From: Stappia stellulata
Lineage (GTDB): Bacteria; Pseudomonadota; Alphaproteobacteria; Rhizobiales; Stappiaceae
Reading direction: 5' to 3'
Assembly (NCBI RefSeq): GCF_020176715.1
Contig: NZ_JAIVMF010000002.1
Span: forward strand, 310,001-374,000
DNA length: 64,000 nucleotides
This document shows positions 17,899-26,846 of the stretch, piece after piece. Position numbers and translations under genes: made by a program. Position 1 is the first letter of the stretch. Each line of letters begins with the position of its first letter. Under the pieces are notes generated by a model. That model searched no databases and had not been told where the DNA came from. It saw only the letters and a list, made by a program, of their open reading frames with translations.

Positions 17899-18576
17899 TC
17901 AGGGCGTCAGGCCCAGCTCGGCGAGCGTGTCGGGCAGCGTCTGGAACGCCGAGATGATCGCGTCGGGCGCGAGCTCTGCCACCGGGACTGCGGTATAGCC
18001 GAAGGTGACGGCGATCGCCGGAATGCGGGCGGCGCGGGCGGCATCGATGTCGGTCTTGCTGTCGCCGATCATCACGGCGCGCGCGGGGGCCCCGCCGGCC
18101 CGGCTGATCGCGCCGAGCACCGGCTCGGCGTTCGGCTTGGACAGCGCGTAGGTGTCGCCACCGACGAAGGCATCGATGGCGCCGCTCAGGCCGAGCGTGT
18201 CCAGCAACTGGCGCGCCAGCGCTTCCTTCTTGTTGGTGCAGATCGCGATGCGAAAGCCGCGCGCCCTGAGTGCGGCCATCGCGTCGACGGCTCCGGGAAA
18301 GGGGCGGCTGTCGACGGCGATGTTTGCCCTGTAATGATCGAGGAAGATCGATTGCAGCCGGTCGAGGAGGGCGCTGTCGGGCGCGCTCACGCCGTTCAGC
18401 GAAAGGCCTTTTTCCAGGAGTGCCCGTGCGCCGTGGCCGAAGAGATGGCCGAGGCTGTCTGACGACACCGGCGCGTGCCCGTCCTGCGCCAGCGCGGCGT
18501 TCAGGGCGTGGGTCAGGTCATGTTTCGTATCGACGAGGGTGCCGTCGAGATCGAACACGAGGACGGTCGGGGTCAT
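17899..18576 (-). CDS. gph: HAD-family phosphatase, phosphoglycolate phosphatase-like
   Basis: A 225-residue HAD hydrolase. Motif I is VFDLDGTLVDT (nucleophile Asp at residue 9 and the acid/base Asp two later), motif II is the Thr in CTNKKEAL, the Lys is in LSKPNAEP, and motif IV is GDSKTDIDAARAA. An alpha-helical cap lies between motifs I and II, giving the Gph/phosphoglycolate-phosphatase subtype. In bacteria Gph clears 2-phosphoglycolate from DNA repair or photorespiration. The symbol is a family-level assignment; related HADs dephosphorylate other sugars. Confidence 0.8.
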   Translation of the reverse strand: MTPTVLVFDLDGTLVDTKHDLTHALNAALAQDGHAPVSSDSLGHLFGHGARALLEKGLSLNGVSAPDSALLDRLQSIFLDHYRANIAVDSRPFPGAVDAMAALRARGFRIAICTNKKEALARQLLDTLGLSGAIDAFVGGDTYALSKPNAEPVLGAISRAGGAPARAVMIGDSKTDIDAARAARIPAIAVTFGYTAVPVAELAPDAIISAFQTLPDTLAELGLTP

Positions 18577-18615
18577 GGGTGGCTCCGGCTGCAGGGGCGG
18601 CGCCCTTATAGACGC

Positions 18616-18658
18616 AAAAGCCCCGTTTCCGAAACCGTCGCCTTAAGGGGCCGGCTTT
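18616..18658 (-). terminator. Possible terminator between the chemoreceptor and gph
   Basis: Outer arms AAAAGCCCC and GGGGCCGGCTTT pair imperfectly around an inner GTTTCCGAAAC hairpin. On the minus strand the structure follows the chemoreceptor stop and ends GGGGCTTTTGC. The T-run is short, so this is a weak call. Confidence 0.35.
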
Positions 18659-18664
18659 CGCGTC

Positions 18665-20434
18665 CTAGAGTTTGTAGGCGGTGCGGAAGCCGCCCCAGTG
18701 GTGGCCGTCGATCACCACCGGCGCATCGACCTCGCGCATCCACACGATGGTGCCGTTGCCCATGTCGCGGGGATAGGTCTGCACGAGGAAGGGCCGGGTG
18801 TTTCGCGCGGCACTCAGGCCGGCGCGGTCGTCGAAGATGCGCTTGTTGCGGCAGTTGGCGGCGTTCCAGGCCGGATCGTCGGGGCGCTGCGCCTTCGAAT
18901 AGATCAGATTGTGGACCGGCAGATAGCCGTTGCGGTCGACCGCGGCGCAAAAGGCCATTCCGTTCGATCCGGCGAGGATCTCCTCCTGGATCGGCGGCAA
19001 AAGTGTCTCCAGCACGGCGAGTGCCCGGTTTTCCACCTGCTCGGGATCGGTTCCGGGAATCGGGCGGTAGTCCGTGTCGAAGAGGTCCTGCATTGTCAGC
19101 CGTCCGGCCGCGAGCGCCTCGCTCATGGCCGCCTCGACGCGCGCGGCACCGCCGCGGGCGCAGGCAATCAGCGGATCGAGCTGCTCGCGAACCTCGGCGA
19201 GGAGGGCTGCAACATTGGCCTGAAACGCCGCGGACGGGGTCTGGAAGGCGCAGTGCAGACCGTTCTCGGAGACCGCGACGATCGCAAGGTCGACCGTACC
19301 GAGTCCGTCGATCTCCGCCTTGGCCGGGCCGGTGTGCATCGCTGTCTCGCCGTCCTGCGGCACCAGAAGCGCGCCACCCTGCGATATGTCACGGGTCTTC
19401 ACGCGCAACCGCGTGCCGCCGGCCGAGAGCGTTCCCTCCCGCTCCGCCGGCAGGCGGTCCTGCCTGCGCCGGTCGCCGATCGCGGTCTGGCGGATCATCA
19501 TGGTGAAGCGCTGGCCGAGGCCGGCGCCGAGCGCCACCATGCCCTCGGACGCCGCGCGGGCCGCTTCGCCGGCCTGTTCGGCGGTGTCGGTCGCCGTGGC
19601 GATGGTCTCGACCTTCTCGCTGACGGCGCGCACGAAGTCGGCGGTCCGACGGGCGGTTTCCCCGACGGAGCGCGATGTCTCGAGCTGGTCGCCGACCTGG
19701 TCCGCCACCTTGGCGAAGCTTGGCAGGATCTCGCCGATCACGCCGATGATGCGGTTGACGGCATGGATGCTGCCTTCGGCGGATTGCTGCAGGCGGCCGA
19801 TGTTGGCGACGATCTCGTCGGTGGCCGTCTGTGTCTCCACCGACAGCGCCTTGACCTCGTTGGCGACGACCGCGAAGCCCTTGCCGGCTTCTCCCGCACG
19901 CGCCGCCTCGATGGTCGCATTCAGCGCCAGCAGGTTGGTCTGTTTGGCGACGTCGGAAATCAGCCGCACCACGCTGGCGATGTCGTCGATCGCCGACTTG
20001 AGCTCCTCGATGCCGGCATTGGCGGTGTCGGCCACCTCGCGGGCCTCCTCGGCAAGTTGCGAGGAGCTGCGCACCTGCGCGTCGATTTCGCTGCTCGCCT
20101 CCGCCAGATGGGCGATGGCCGTGGAAAGGTCTTGCGCGGTGGTGTCGGCCTGTTGCGATTCCGCGCGCAAGGCTTCCGACTGGCCGCGAATGTCGGACAG
20201 CACGATGAGCTGTTCGCCGACCCTCAGGCCGAGCGCCTGGGCGCCGTTGCCGATCTTTGCGGCGGCGGCCTGGAGATCCGTCTCCATCAGGTCGAGCGTC
20301 AGCGAGGTCTGGTGATCGCCGACAAGCGATGTCGCGGCGGCATCGGCGTCCGCCGGGGTCTCCGTCTCGGCGGCGATCTCGGAAATGCGTTTTTCCACCA
20401 CGTCCTTGCGCTGGGCTAGAGAAAAAAGGCGCAT
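18665..20434 (-). CDS. Soluble methyl-accepting chemotaxis protein with PilZ domain and C-terminal sensor
   Basis: 589 residues without any transmembrane helix. Residues about 60-310 form the chemoreceptor signalling coiled coil, with the conserved hairpin tip at 159-198 ([20 protein letters not shown] then the [11 protein letters not shown] block) that contacts CheA/CheW. Residues about 320-405 look like PilZ: RxxxR (R323, R327) and DxSxxG (D349, S351, G354), the c-di-GMP-binding signature. Residues 425-589 match the C-terminal sensor seen in some soluble receptors ([33 protein letters not shown]). It would be a cytosolic receptor whose signalling could respond to c-di-GMP. Monocistronic, ending upstream of gph. 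Confidence 0.85.
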   Translation of the reverse strand: MRLFSLAQRKDVVEKRISEIAAETETPADADAAATSLVGDHQTSLTLDLMETDLQAAAAKIGNGAQALGLRVGEQLIVLSDIRGQSEALRAESQQADTTAQDLSTAIAHLAEASSEIDAQVRSSSQLAEEAREVADTANAGIEELKSAIDDIASVVRLISDVAKQTNLLALNATIEAARAGEAGKGFAVVANEVKALSVETQTATDEIVANIGRLQQSAEGSIHAVNRIIGVIGEILPSFAKVADQVGDQLETSRSVGETARRTADFVRAVSEKVETIATATDTAEQAGEAARAASEGMVALGAGLGQRFTMMIRQTAIGDRRRQDRLPAEREGTLSAGGTRLRVKTRDISQGGALLVPQDGETAMHTGPAKAEIDGLGTVDLAIVAVSENGLHCAFQTPSAAFQANVAALLAEVREQLDPLIACARGGAARVEAAMSEALAAGRLTMQDLFDTDYRPIPGTDPEQVENRALAVLETLLPPIQEEILAGSNGMAFCAAVDRNGYLPVHNLIYSKAQRPDDPAWNAANCRNKRIFDDRAGLSAARNTRPFLVQTYPRDMGNGTIVWMREVDAPVVIDGHHWGGFRTAYKL

Positions 20435-20767
20435 GACGATCCTCCCGGCAGCGAATAATGCTGGACTGGCCAGCGCAACAAACCGCCGAAACGATAGGTG
20501 TCCAGGCTGAATTCCTGGTTAACGCAACGTCGCTTTTCAAGGCGTACGGGCCGTCTCCTTCGTCTTGGTGTGCTTTTTTGCGGCTGCATCCGCAGATTGG
20601 ACGAGGCCCGCGCGGGTGCGCAGTCCCTTTGCCTTGCCGGCGCGCCATGCTACACCCGCCCACGCCGCCTTGCGTCGCACGGGATCCGTGCACGAGGCGA
20701 TTTGCAACGGCTCCGGCCCGCGAACGGCTTCCGGCCGTGACGGGTCCGGCATCATGAGCGGAATTGA
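20435..20767. other. Divergent intergenic region, no gene seen
   Basis: 333 bp between the chemoreceptor and rpiA starts, which must hold both promoters. A small hairpin (TGCGGCTGCATCCGCA) occurs at about 20580, but its T-run is on the wrong side for a terminator on either strand. No convincing open frame with a ribosome binding site. Confidence 0.5.
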
Positions 20768-21460
20768 ATGAGCGACGACTTTAAGCGACTTGCCGCCGAG
20801 GCGGCCCTGGAAGAAGTCCGCAACGGCATGCGCCTTGGCATCGGCACCGGATCGACGGCGGAACATTTCGTGCGCGCGCTTGCCGCGCGCGTTGCCGACG
20901 GTCTCGACGTCATCGGCGTGCCGACCTCGGAGCGCACGGCGGCGCTGTGCGAGAGCCTGGGCGTGCGGCTTGCGACGCTCGACACCTGCCCGGAGCTGGA
21001 TCTGACCGTCGACGGCGCCGATGAGCTCGACGCCCGGCTGACCCTGATCAAGGGCGGGGGCGGAGCCCTGTTGCGCGAGAAGATCGTCGCGCGGGCCTCG
21101 GCGCGCATGGTCGTGATCGCCGATGAAACCAAGCAGGTCTCCACCCTTGGCGCCTTTGCCCTGCCGGTCGAGGTCGTGCCCTTCGGGCTGCGGGCGACGC
21201 GCAACGCCATCGAGGCGGCCATTGCCGCGCTCGGTTACGACGCGCCGGTCCGGCTGCGCGGCGGCGACACGCCCTTCGTGACCGACGGGCAGCATCATAT
21301 TCTCGACATCGATCTCGGGCAGATCAAGGACGTGGATGCGCTGTCGCGCGCCCTTCTCGATATTCCCGGCGTTGTCGATCACGGACTGTTCATCGGCATC
21401 GCCGATGCCGCCTATCTTGCCGGCGCCGGAGGCGTGACCCGCCTCGTTCCGGTGCCCTGA
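20768..21460 (+). CDS. rpiA: Ribose-5-phosphate isomerase A
   Basis: 230 residues, the usual RpiA length. Signature segments are [15 protein letters not shown] (phosphate binding), [11 protein letters not shown] (catalytic Asp pair) and [12 protein letters not shown] (catalytic Glu and Lys). The enzyme interconverts ribose-5-phosphate and ribulose-5-phosphate in the non-oxidative pentose phosphate pathway. It is followed by the DUF2059 gene and gor on the same strand, an arrangement I recognise from other Hyphomicrobiales, with 61-bp and 96-bp gaps that allow co-transcription. Confidence 0.96.
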   Translation: MSDDFKRLAAEAALEEVRNGMRLGIGTGSTAEHFVRALAARVADGLDVIGVPTSERTAALCESLGVRLATLDTCPELDLTVDGADELDARLTLIKGGGGALLREKIVARASARMVVIADETKQVSTLGAFALPVEVVPFGLRATRNAIEAAIAALGYDAPVRLRGGDTPFVTDGQHHILDIDLGQIKDVDALSRALLDIPGVVDHGLFIGIADAAYLAGAGGVTRLVPVP

Positions 21461-21521
21461 CCCTCAGAAGGACCGCGGCGCGTTTCGCTCACGGCGACCG
21501 CCTCTTGTCATGGAGTTTTCG

Positions 21522-22052
21522 ATGTTTTCGACCCTTCGTCACCATTTGACATCCGCAGCCTCCGCGCTGTTCCTGCTGGCGGCCGTTGCCGTCCCGGCGA
21601 CGGCGCAGGAGTCCATTTCCGACGAGCATATCGCCGCCGCGCGCGAGACCGTTCTCGCCGCCAATGCGATCCGCGCGTTCGACAATGTGCTGCCGCTGAT
21701 GGCCGACCGCACCCGCACGCTCTTCATCCAGAGCAACCCGGCCAACACCAGCGAGATCGACGCGGTGGTCAACGAGGTCGCGCTCAAGCTCGCCGAACGC
21801 CGTCCCGAGCTGAACCGGGTGGTCTATGAGGTGTGGGCGCGCCGCTTCACCATCGAGGAGCTGAACCAGCTCGCCGAGTTCTACAAGTCCCCGCTCGGCC
21901 AGAAGTACTCCAAGGTCGAGCCCGAGCTGCGGGCGCTGTCGATCGGCGCCGCCAAGCAGTGGGGCGATGCCATTTCCACCGAGATGGTCACGCTGGTGCG
22001 CGAGGAGCTGAACAAGCGCCAGGCGCCGGAAGCACAGCCGAAGACGGAATAA
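21522..22052 (+). CDS. DUF2059 domain exported protein
   Basis: A 176-residue protein with a Sec signal peptide (hydrophobic ALFLLAAVAVPATAQ, cleavage after TAQ or ATA). The mature part contains the DUF2059 helical repeat, recognisable in RRFTIEELNQLAEFYKSPLGQKYSK. Function of the family is unknown; members are periplasmic. The second ATG (21522) has GGAG 7 nt upstream and gives a compact signal peptide; the ATG at 21510 would add four residues. It sits between rpiA and gor. Confidence 0.85.
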   Translation: MFSTLRHHLTSAASALFLLAAVAVPATAQESISDEHIAAARETVLAANAIRAFDNVLPLMADRTRTLFIQSNPANTSEIDAVVNEVALKLAERRPELNRVVYEVWARRFTIEELNQLAEFYKSPLGQKYSKVEPELRALSIGAAKQWGDAISTEMVTLVREELNKRQAPEAQPKTE

Positions 22053-22148
22053 CGTCCCGGCTTTCCCCGGACAGCGCGAAGGCGCGGGGGGTGCCGGCAC
22101 GCATGCGTGTTGCGCCCGCGCCCGGACAGGCACACAGCGAGGCATGGC

Positions 22149-23525
22149 ATGAGCGACTTTGAGTTTGACCTGTTTGTTATCGGCGGCGGGTCGGGGGGGG
22201 TGCGCGCGGCGCGGATCGCCGCCGGCCACGGGGCCAGGGTCGGGATCGCGGAGGAATACCGCTACGGCGGTACCTGCGTGATCCGCGGCTGCGTGCCCAA
22301 GAAGCTCTTTGTCTACGCCTCCAGGTTCTCCGAGGAGTTCGAGGACGCGGCCGGCTTCGGCTGGGATGTGGGAGCAAGCAGCTTCAACTGGGAGCGGCTG
22401 ATCGATGCCAAGGACCGCGAGATCGCGCGCCTTGAAACCGTCTATCGCCGCAACCTGGAGCGCTCCGGCGTCGAGATGTTCGACAGCCGCGCGGTGCTGG
22501 AGGATGAGCACACCGTGCATATCCTGTCCGACGACCGGCGGGTGCGGGCGAAGACCATCCTCATCGCCACCGGCGCGACGCCCAACGTCGATGCGGATCT
22601 TCCCGGCGGCGAGCACGTCATCACGTCCAACGAAGCCTTCCACCTAGCGGACTTTCCCAAGCGGGTGGTGGTCGCCGGCGGCGGCTATATCGCGGTGGAA
22701 TTCGCCGGCATCTTCGCCGGCCTTGGCGCCGAGACGACGCTGATCTACCGGGGCGAGGAGATCCTGCGCGGCTTCGACGACGATCTGCGCAAGGCGCTTC
22801 ACGAAGAGATGGAAAAGAAAGGCATCAGAGTCCTTTGCGGCGATGTCTTCACCTCGATCGAGAAGCGCGAGGGCGGCGATTACGTCGGCCATACCAAGCT
22901 TGGCGAGGCCCTTGAGGCCGACCGCATCATGTTCGCCATCGGCCGTCGGCCGAACACCGCCGGTCTCGGACTGGACGCTGCCGGCGTCGTGACCTCGGCC
23001 TCCGGCGCGATTGCCGTCGACGACCAGTCACGCACCAACGTGCCGTCGATCTATGCCGTCGGCGATGTCACCGACCGGGTCAATCTCACGCCGGTGGCGA
23101 TCCGCGAGGGGCATGCCTTCGCCGACACGCTGTTCGGCGGCAAGACCTGGAGCGCCGATCACTCGATGATCCCGACGGCGGTGTTCTCCCAGCCGGAGAT
23201 CGGCACCGTTGGCATGACGCAGGCCGAGGCCGTCGCCAAGCACGGCACCGTCGATGTCTACCGCGCGCATTTCCGTCCGATGAAGCACACGCTCTCCGGC
23301 CGCGACGAGAAGATGCTGATGAAGCTTCTGGTCGATCCGGCAAGCGACAAGGTGCTGGGCGTGCATATTCTCGGCCATGATGCCGGCGAATTGGCGCAGG
23401 TGCTCGGCGTGGCGATGCGCATGGGCGCGACCAAGGCGGATTTCGACGCGACGATGGCGGTGCACCCCACCGCCGCCGAGGAGCTGGTGACCATGCGCGA
23501 GCCGACGGAGCGCGTGACCGCCTGA
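22149..23525 (+). CDS. gor: Glutathione-disulfide reductase
   Basis: A 458-residue flavoprotein disulfide reductase. FAD-binding GGGSGGVRAAR, the redox pair in GGTCVIRGCVPKKL, NAD(P)-binding VVVAGGGYIAVEFAG, the second FAD motif in YAVGDVT, and the C-terminal HPTAAEE with the active-site His/Glu pair are all present. GTCVIRGCVPKK rather than GTCLNVGC distinguishes glutathione reductase from lipoamide dehydrogenase. It keeps glutathione reduced using NADPH. Start is ATG 22149; an earlier in-frame start at 22107 adds a low-complexity Arg-rich stretch. A strong terminator follows. Confidence 0.94.
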   Translation: MSDFEFDLFVIGGGSGGVRAARIAAGHGARVGIAEEYRYGGTCVIRGCVPKKLFVYASRFSEEFEDAAGFGWDVGASSFNWERLIDAKDREIARLETVYRRNLERSGVEMFDSRAVLEDEHTVHILSDDRRVRAKTILIATGATPNVDADLPGGEHVITSNEAFHLADFPKRVVVAGGGYIAVEFAGIFAGLGAETTLIYRGEEILRGFDDDLRKALHEEMEKKGIRVLCGDVFTSIEKREGGDYVGHTKLGEALEADRIMFAIGRRPNTAGLGLDAAGVVTSASGAIAVDDQSRTNVPSIYAVGDVTDRVNLTPVAIREGHAFADTLFGGKTWSADHSMIPTAVFSQPEIGTVGMTQAEAVAKHGTVDVYRAHFRPMKHTLSGRDEKMLMKLLVDPASDKVLGVHILGHDAGELAQVLGVAMRMGATKADFDATMAVHPTAAEELVTMREPTERVTA

Positions 23526-23566
23526 TCCGGTCCGGCCTCACAGGTCGGACGTTCGATTGTCTGTTG

Positions 23567-23626
23567 CGCCTGGCGCGAGGTCTGAAGGATTTGAATCCGG
23601 ACCTCGCGCCAGGCGTTTGTTTTTTC
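23567..23626 (+). terminator. Rho-independent terminator after gor
   Basis: A perfect 16-bp stem (CGCCTGGCGCGAGGTC at 23567-23582 and its complement at 23600-23615) with a 17-nt loop that itself contains GGATT/AATCC, followed by TTTGTTTTTTC. Confidence 0.88.
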
Positions 23627-23698
23627 AGGTGAAGTTTTGATTCAAGGGCGCGCGGGCGCCGCTCTTCCCGGTCGCGATGGATCCGGGTTTCTCCATAT

Positions 23699-23714
23699 TG
23701 ACAATATATTGTCA
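23699..23714. promoter_or_regulatory. Perfect 16-bp palindrome, probable MarR autoregulatory operator
   Basis: TGACAATATATTGTCA is fully palindromic, lies 19 bp before the MarR-family ATG, and contains TATATT, which may double as a -10 box. The size and AT-rich centre suit a MarR-type dimer. Confidence 0.65.
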
Positions 23715-23732
23715 TATTGCAAATGTGCTGCC

Positions 23733-24221
23733 ATGAAATCAGATCCGCAGTCCTCTCGCCCGGACGCATCAGACGGGCATTCGTCGCAAAGCCGGCTCCT
23801 CACGCAGGTGATCCTGGAGACCTTTCGCCTCAACGGCGGATTGCTGTCGGCCGGTGATGCGCTGGTCGGCGATCTGGGGCTGACCAGCGCGCGCTGGCAG
23901 GTGCTGGGCGCCGTCGCGCTCGAAGGACGGCCGCTGTCGGTTGCGCAGATTGCTCGGCGCATGGGGCTGTCGCGCCAGGCGGTGCAGCGGGTCGTCAACG
24001 ATCTCGGTGCCGCCGGTCTCGTCGCCTTGCAGGACAACCCGGATCACAAGCGCGCCCGGCTCGTGGTGATGACGGGCGCGGGGGAGGCCGCCTATGCGGA
24101 AGCCGACCGTCGCCAGATCGTCTGGGCGAAGGGTCTGGCCGAGGGCCTTGGCGAGGAGGCGCTGTCCGCCTGCCTCGACGTTTTGCGCCGGCTTTCGGCG
24201 CGGTGTGAAGGAGACCGTTGA
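23733..24221 (+). CDS. MarR-family transcriptional regulator
   Basis: A 162-residue winged-helix regulator. The HTH is LSVAQIARRMGLSRQAVQRVVNDL, followed by the wing DNPDHKRARLVVMT with the conserved D-x-R-type basic tip, and a C-terminal dimerisation helix. ATG 23733 is immediately downstream of a perfect palindrome, which argues for autoregulation; a farther in-frame start (23637) would place the palindrome inside the gene. It overlaps the next membrane-protein gene (TGATG), so the two are co-transcribed. Ligand unknown. Confidence 0.88.
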   Translation: MKSDPQSSRPDASDGHSSQSRLLTQVILETFRLNGGLLSAGDALVGDLGLTSARWQVLGAVALEGRPLSVAQIARRMGLSRQAVQRVVNDLGAAGLVALQDNPDHKRARLVVMTGAGEAAYAEADRRQIVWAKGLAEGLGEEALSACLDVLRRLSARCEGDR

Positions 24222-24739
24222 TGACGCATGCCACCCCTTCGACGTCGGCTCCGCGAGGCGCAGGACCGCAGCCGGCCTCGCCGCGCAAACTGGCCCATCG
24301 CACGGCCGGCCTGCTGGCTTTCGCGATGATCGCGACCTTCTGGCTGTCGACGGCCGTGTCCGAGCTCTTCGGCTCGCCGCAGGCCATCGCGTCGGTGAAA
24401 CAGGCGATCCTCTATGCGATGATCGTGCTCGTCCCGGCGCTGGCGATCACCGGTGCGAGCGGCTTTTCGCTCGGCAAGGGGCGCGGCGGCGCGCGGCTTG
24501 ACGCCAAACGCCGGCGCATGCCGCTGATCGCGGCCAACGGCATCCTCGTACTCGTGCCGTCCGCGGTGTTTCTGGCGATGAAGGCGCGGGCCGGGGTATT
24601 CGACACCGCTTTCTACACGGTTCAGGCGGTGGAGCTTGTCGCCGGCGCGCTCAATCTGGTCCTGATCGGGCGCAACATCGCCGACGGCCTGGCGATCTCC
24701 GGTCGCCTGCGCCGCCGTCCGGTCCAGCCCGCGCGCTGA
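24221..24739 (+). CDS. Small polytopic membrane protein co-transcribed with marR
   Basis: 172 residues with about four transmembrane segments (around residues 28-48, 62-82, 101-120 and 130-155) separated by basic loops (KGRGGARLDAKRRRMP). ATG overlaps the MarR stop and GAAGGAG lies about 8 nt upstream. I do not recognise a named family. Translational coupling to a MarR regulator suggests the protein handles whatever compound the regulator senses, an inference from context only. Confidence 0.75.
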   Translation: MTHATPSTSAPRGAGPQPASPRKLAHRTAGLLAFAMIATFWLSTAVSELFGSPQAIASVKQAILYAMIVLVPALAITGASGFSLGKGRGGARLDAKRRRMPLIAANGILVLVPSAVFLAMKARAGVFDTAFYTVQAVELVAGALNLVLIGRNIADGLAISGRLRRRPVQPAR

Positions 24740-24764
24740 TCGCGCGGCGGTCTGCGCGGCGGCC

Positions 24765-25970
24765 TCAGCCGTCGCGCAGCGCCTTCAGCACGGCGTCGAT
24801 TTCACCGTCCGTGTTGTAGGCGTGGACGGAGGCGCGTACCAGCGCGTCAAGGCCGCGTTCCGGCAGGTCGATGCGCGCCGAGGCGGCGGAGGAGACGGAG
24901 ACGTTGATCCCCGCCCGGGCCAGTCGCGCCTTCGTCTCTGCCGGTGTTTCGCCGTCGACCCGGAAGGTGACAATGCCGCAGCGTTTGGTCCCCTTGTCGT
25001 GCACCGCAATGCCGGGAAGCCGCGCCAGCCCTGTGCGCAGTGTCTCGCCAAGCTCTGTGATGCGGCGCTCGAGCCGGTCGGTGCCGATCTCACAGGCGAG
25101 CCGGGCGGCGACGCCAAGGCCGATCTGGCCGGCGAAGAACCTCTCCCAGTTCTCGAAGCGGTGCGCGCCGGCAACCAGCCGGTAGCCGTCGGCGTCCAGC
25201 CAGTCGGTCGATTCCAGGTCGACGAAGGGCGGCTCCAGCGTGTCGACGATCTCATTTGCGACATAGAGAAACCCGGTGCCGCGCGGCCCGCGCAGGTACT
25301 TCCGGCCGGTGCCGGAGAGCATGTGGCAGCCGATCCGCGTCACGTCGAGGTCGATCTGGCCGGCCGACTGGCAGGCGTCGAGCAGATAGAGCAGGCCGTG
25401 CCGGCGGGCGATGGCGCCGACGGCCTCCGCCGGATTGACCAGCCCGCCAAAGGTCGGAACATGGGTCAGCGCGATCAGTCGCGTGCGCGGTGTGATCGCC
25501 GCTTCCAGCGCCGCGAGATCGATCTGCCCGCTGGCGTCATCGTCGATCAGGTCGATCTCGATGCCGGCGCGCGTCTTCAGCTGCAACATCGCGACATAGT
25601 TGGAGACATATTCCGCGCGGCCGGTGACCACCCGGTCCCCGGGCTTGAAGGGGATCGCGTAGAATGCCATGTCCCAGGCGCGGGTGGCGTTTTCGATATA
25701 GGCGATTTCCTCCGGGCGCGCTCCGAGAAGGGCGGCGATGGCGGGATAGAAATCCGCGACCTTCGCCTCGGCCCGTTCCGCCGCCTCATAGCCGCCGATG
25801 GTCGCCTCCAGGTCGAGATGGTCCTTCACCGCGTCGAGAACGGGCGCGGGCATCAGTCCCGCCCCGGCGTTGTTGAAATGGATGCGGGTTTCGCATCCAG
25901 GCGTCGCGGCCCTGAGCGCGGCCGTATCCGCTTCGCTCCAGGGGCGCGGGGTTGGCGGTGCGCTGGTCAT
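24765..25970 (-). CDS. Class V PLP-dependent aminotransferase-fold protein
   Basis: A 401-residue fold-type I PLP enzyme of the class V group (NifS, isopenicillin-N epimerase-like). Visible motifs are [15 protein letters not shown] at the N-terminus, [14 protein letters not shown] (PLP-phosphate region), [11 protein letters not shown] (cofactor Asp) and [20 protein letters not shown] with the Schiff-base Lys. There is no obvious active-site Cys loop of cysteine desulfurases, so transaminase, epimerase or lyase activity is more likely. The substrate is not deducible. It is divergent from the gamma-glutamylcyclotransferase-like gene with a 75-bp gap. Confidence 0.85.
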   Translation of the reverse strand: MTSAPPTPRPWSEADTAALRAATPGCETRIHFNNAGAGLMPAPVLDAVKDHLDLEATIGGYEAAERAEAKVADFYPAIAALLGARPEEIAYIENATRAWDMAFYAIPFKPGDRVVTGRAEYVSNYVAMLQLKTRAGIEIDLIDDDASGQIDLAALEAAITPRTRLIALTHVPTFGGLVNPAEAVGAIARRHGLLYLLDACQSAGQIDLDVTRIGCHMLSGTGRKYLRGPRGTGFLYVANEIVDTLEPPFVDLESTDWLDADGYRLVAGAHRFENWERFFAGQIGLGVAARLACEIGTDRLERRITELGETLRTGLARLPGIAVHDKGTKRCGIVTFRVDGETPAETKARLARAGINVSVSSAASARIDLPERGLDALVRASVHAYNTDGEIDAVLKALRDG

Positions 25971-26045
25971 GACTGAAACTATCCTTTAGGTGGAAACGGC
26001 AGGGTCAGCGGATGCGCCCTGCACGGGAATGAGGTGAGACACGCA

Positions 26046-26648
26046 ATGCAGATTACCTATTTCGGCTATGGATCGCTGGTCAACACCCGCACGCTCGGTC
26101 CGCAGGCGTCGGCGGTCGCGGGAACGCTCGACGGCTGGCGGCGGGAGTGGCGCGCCTGGTGGCGGGCCGACGGCAGCGCCGAGCGGCCGGGCAATTGCAC
26201 GCTGACGGCAAGGCGCGATCCGCAGAGCGCGATCCAGGGCGTGATGGTGAGCGAACCTGCGGAGCGGCTTGCGGTGCTCGATGCGCGCGAGAAGCGCTAT
26301 GTGCGTGTCACCGACGGCATCGCCGACGCCTTTCGCTGCGATCCGCGCGGCAAACCGGCGCCGGAAGGTGCGTTCCTCTATGAGGCCGATGCCGAAATCC
26401 GCCACTGGGGCGATGACGATCACCCGATCCTGCAAAGCTATGTCGACTGCGTGATGGCGGGCTTCCATGCTTTCTGGGGCGACGAGGGCGTGCGCCGCTT
26501 CATCGCCACGACCGACGGCTGGCATGCGCCGATGCTCGCCGACCGGACGGTGCCGCGCTATCCGCGCGCGCTGGAAATCGATGCCGATCTTCTGGCGTTT
26601 TTCGACGCTCTGCTGGCCGAACAGGGCGTGCACTACATCCGTCCGTGA
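26046..26648 (+). CDS. Gamma-glutamylcyclotransferase-like protein
   Basis: A 200-residue protein starting MQITYFGYGSLVN, the YGSL phosphate/carboxylate-binding loop of the gamma-glutamylcyclotransferase (AIG2/ChaC-like) fold. AVLDAREKRY carries the candidate catalytic Glu, in the position known from the family. Members release 5-oxoproline from gamma-glutamyl peptides or glutathione. Length and divergence leave the exact substrate open. ATG 26046 has GAGGTGA 8 nt upstream; an in-frame GTG at 26034 lacks a clear ribosome binding site. Confidence 0.75.
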   Translation: MQITYFGYGSLVNTRTLGPQASAVAGTLDGWRREWRAWWRADGSAERPGNCTLTARRDPQSAIQGVMVSEPAERLAVLDAREKRYVRVTDGIADAFRCDPRGKPAPEGAFLYEADAEIRHWGDDDHPILQSYVDCVMAGFHAFWGDEGVRRFIATTDGWHAPMLADRTVPRYPRALEIDADLLAFFDALLAEQGVHYIRP

Positions 26649-26846
26649 GGGCGTTTGGCATCGCCGGGACGGGCGGATGCCATGGCGCATGTTGAATCCG
26701 AACGGGTTTTCGCAATGATGGGGCGCTTGCCGCCTTGCCGATTCTGACATCTGCACCCGGTCGTGCCGACACGGGACAGGACCGTCGCAGCCGGGCCGGC
26801 GGGCATGACGGAGTGGTCGCCGACCGACGCGAAGAGAGGACGGCAC

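Noticed and set aside
20565-20600. Terminator near TTTTTTGCGGCTGCATCCGCA
   Set aside because: The T-run precedes the hairpin on the plus strand and becomes an A-run after it on the minus strand, so it does not fit either direction.
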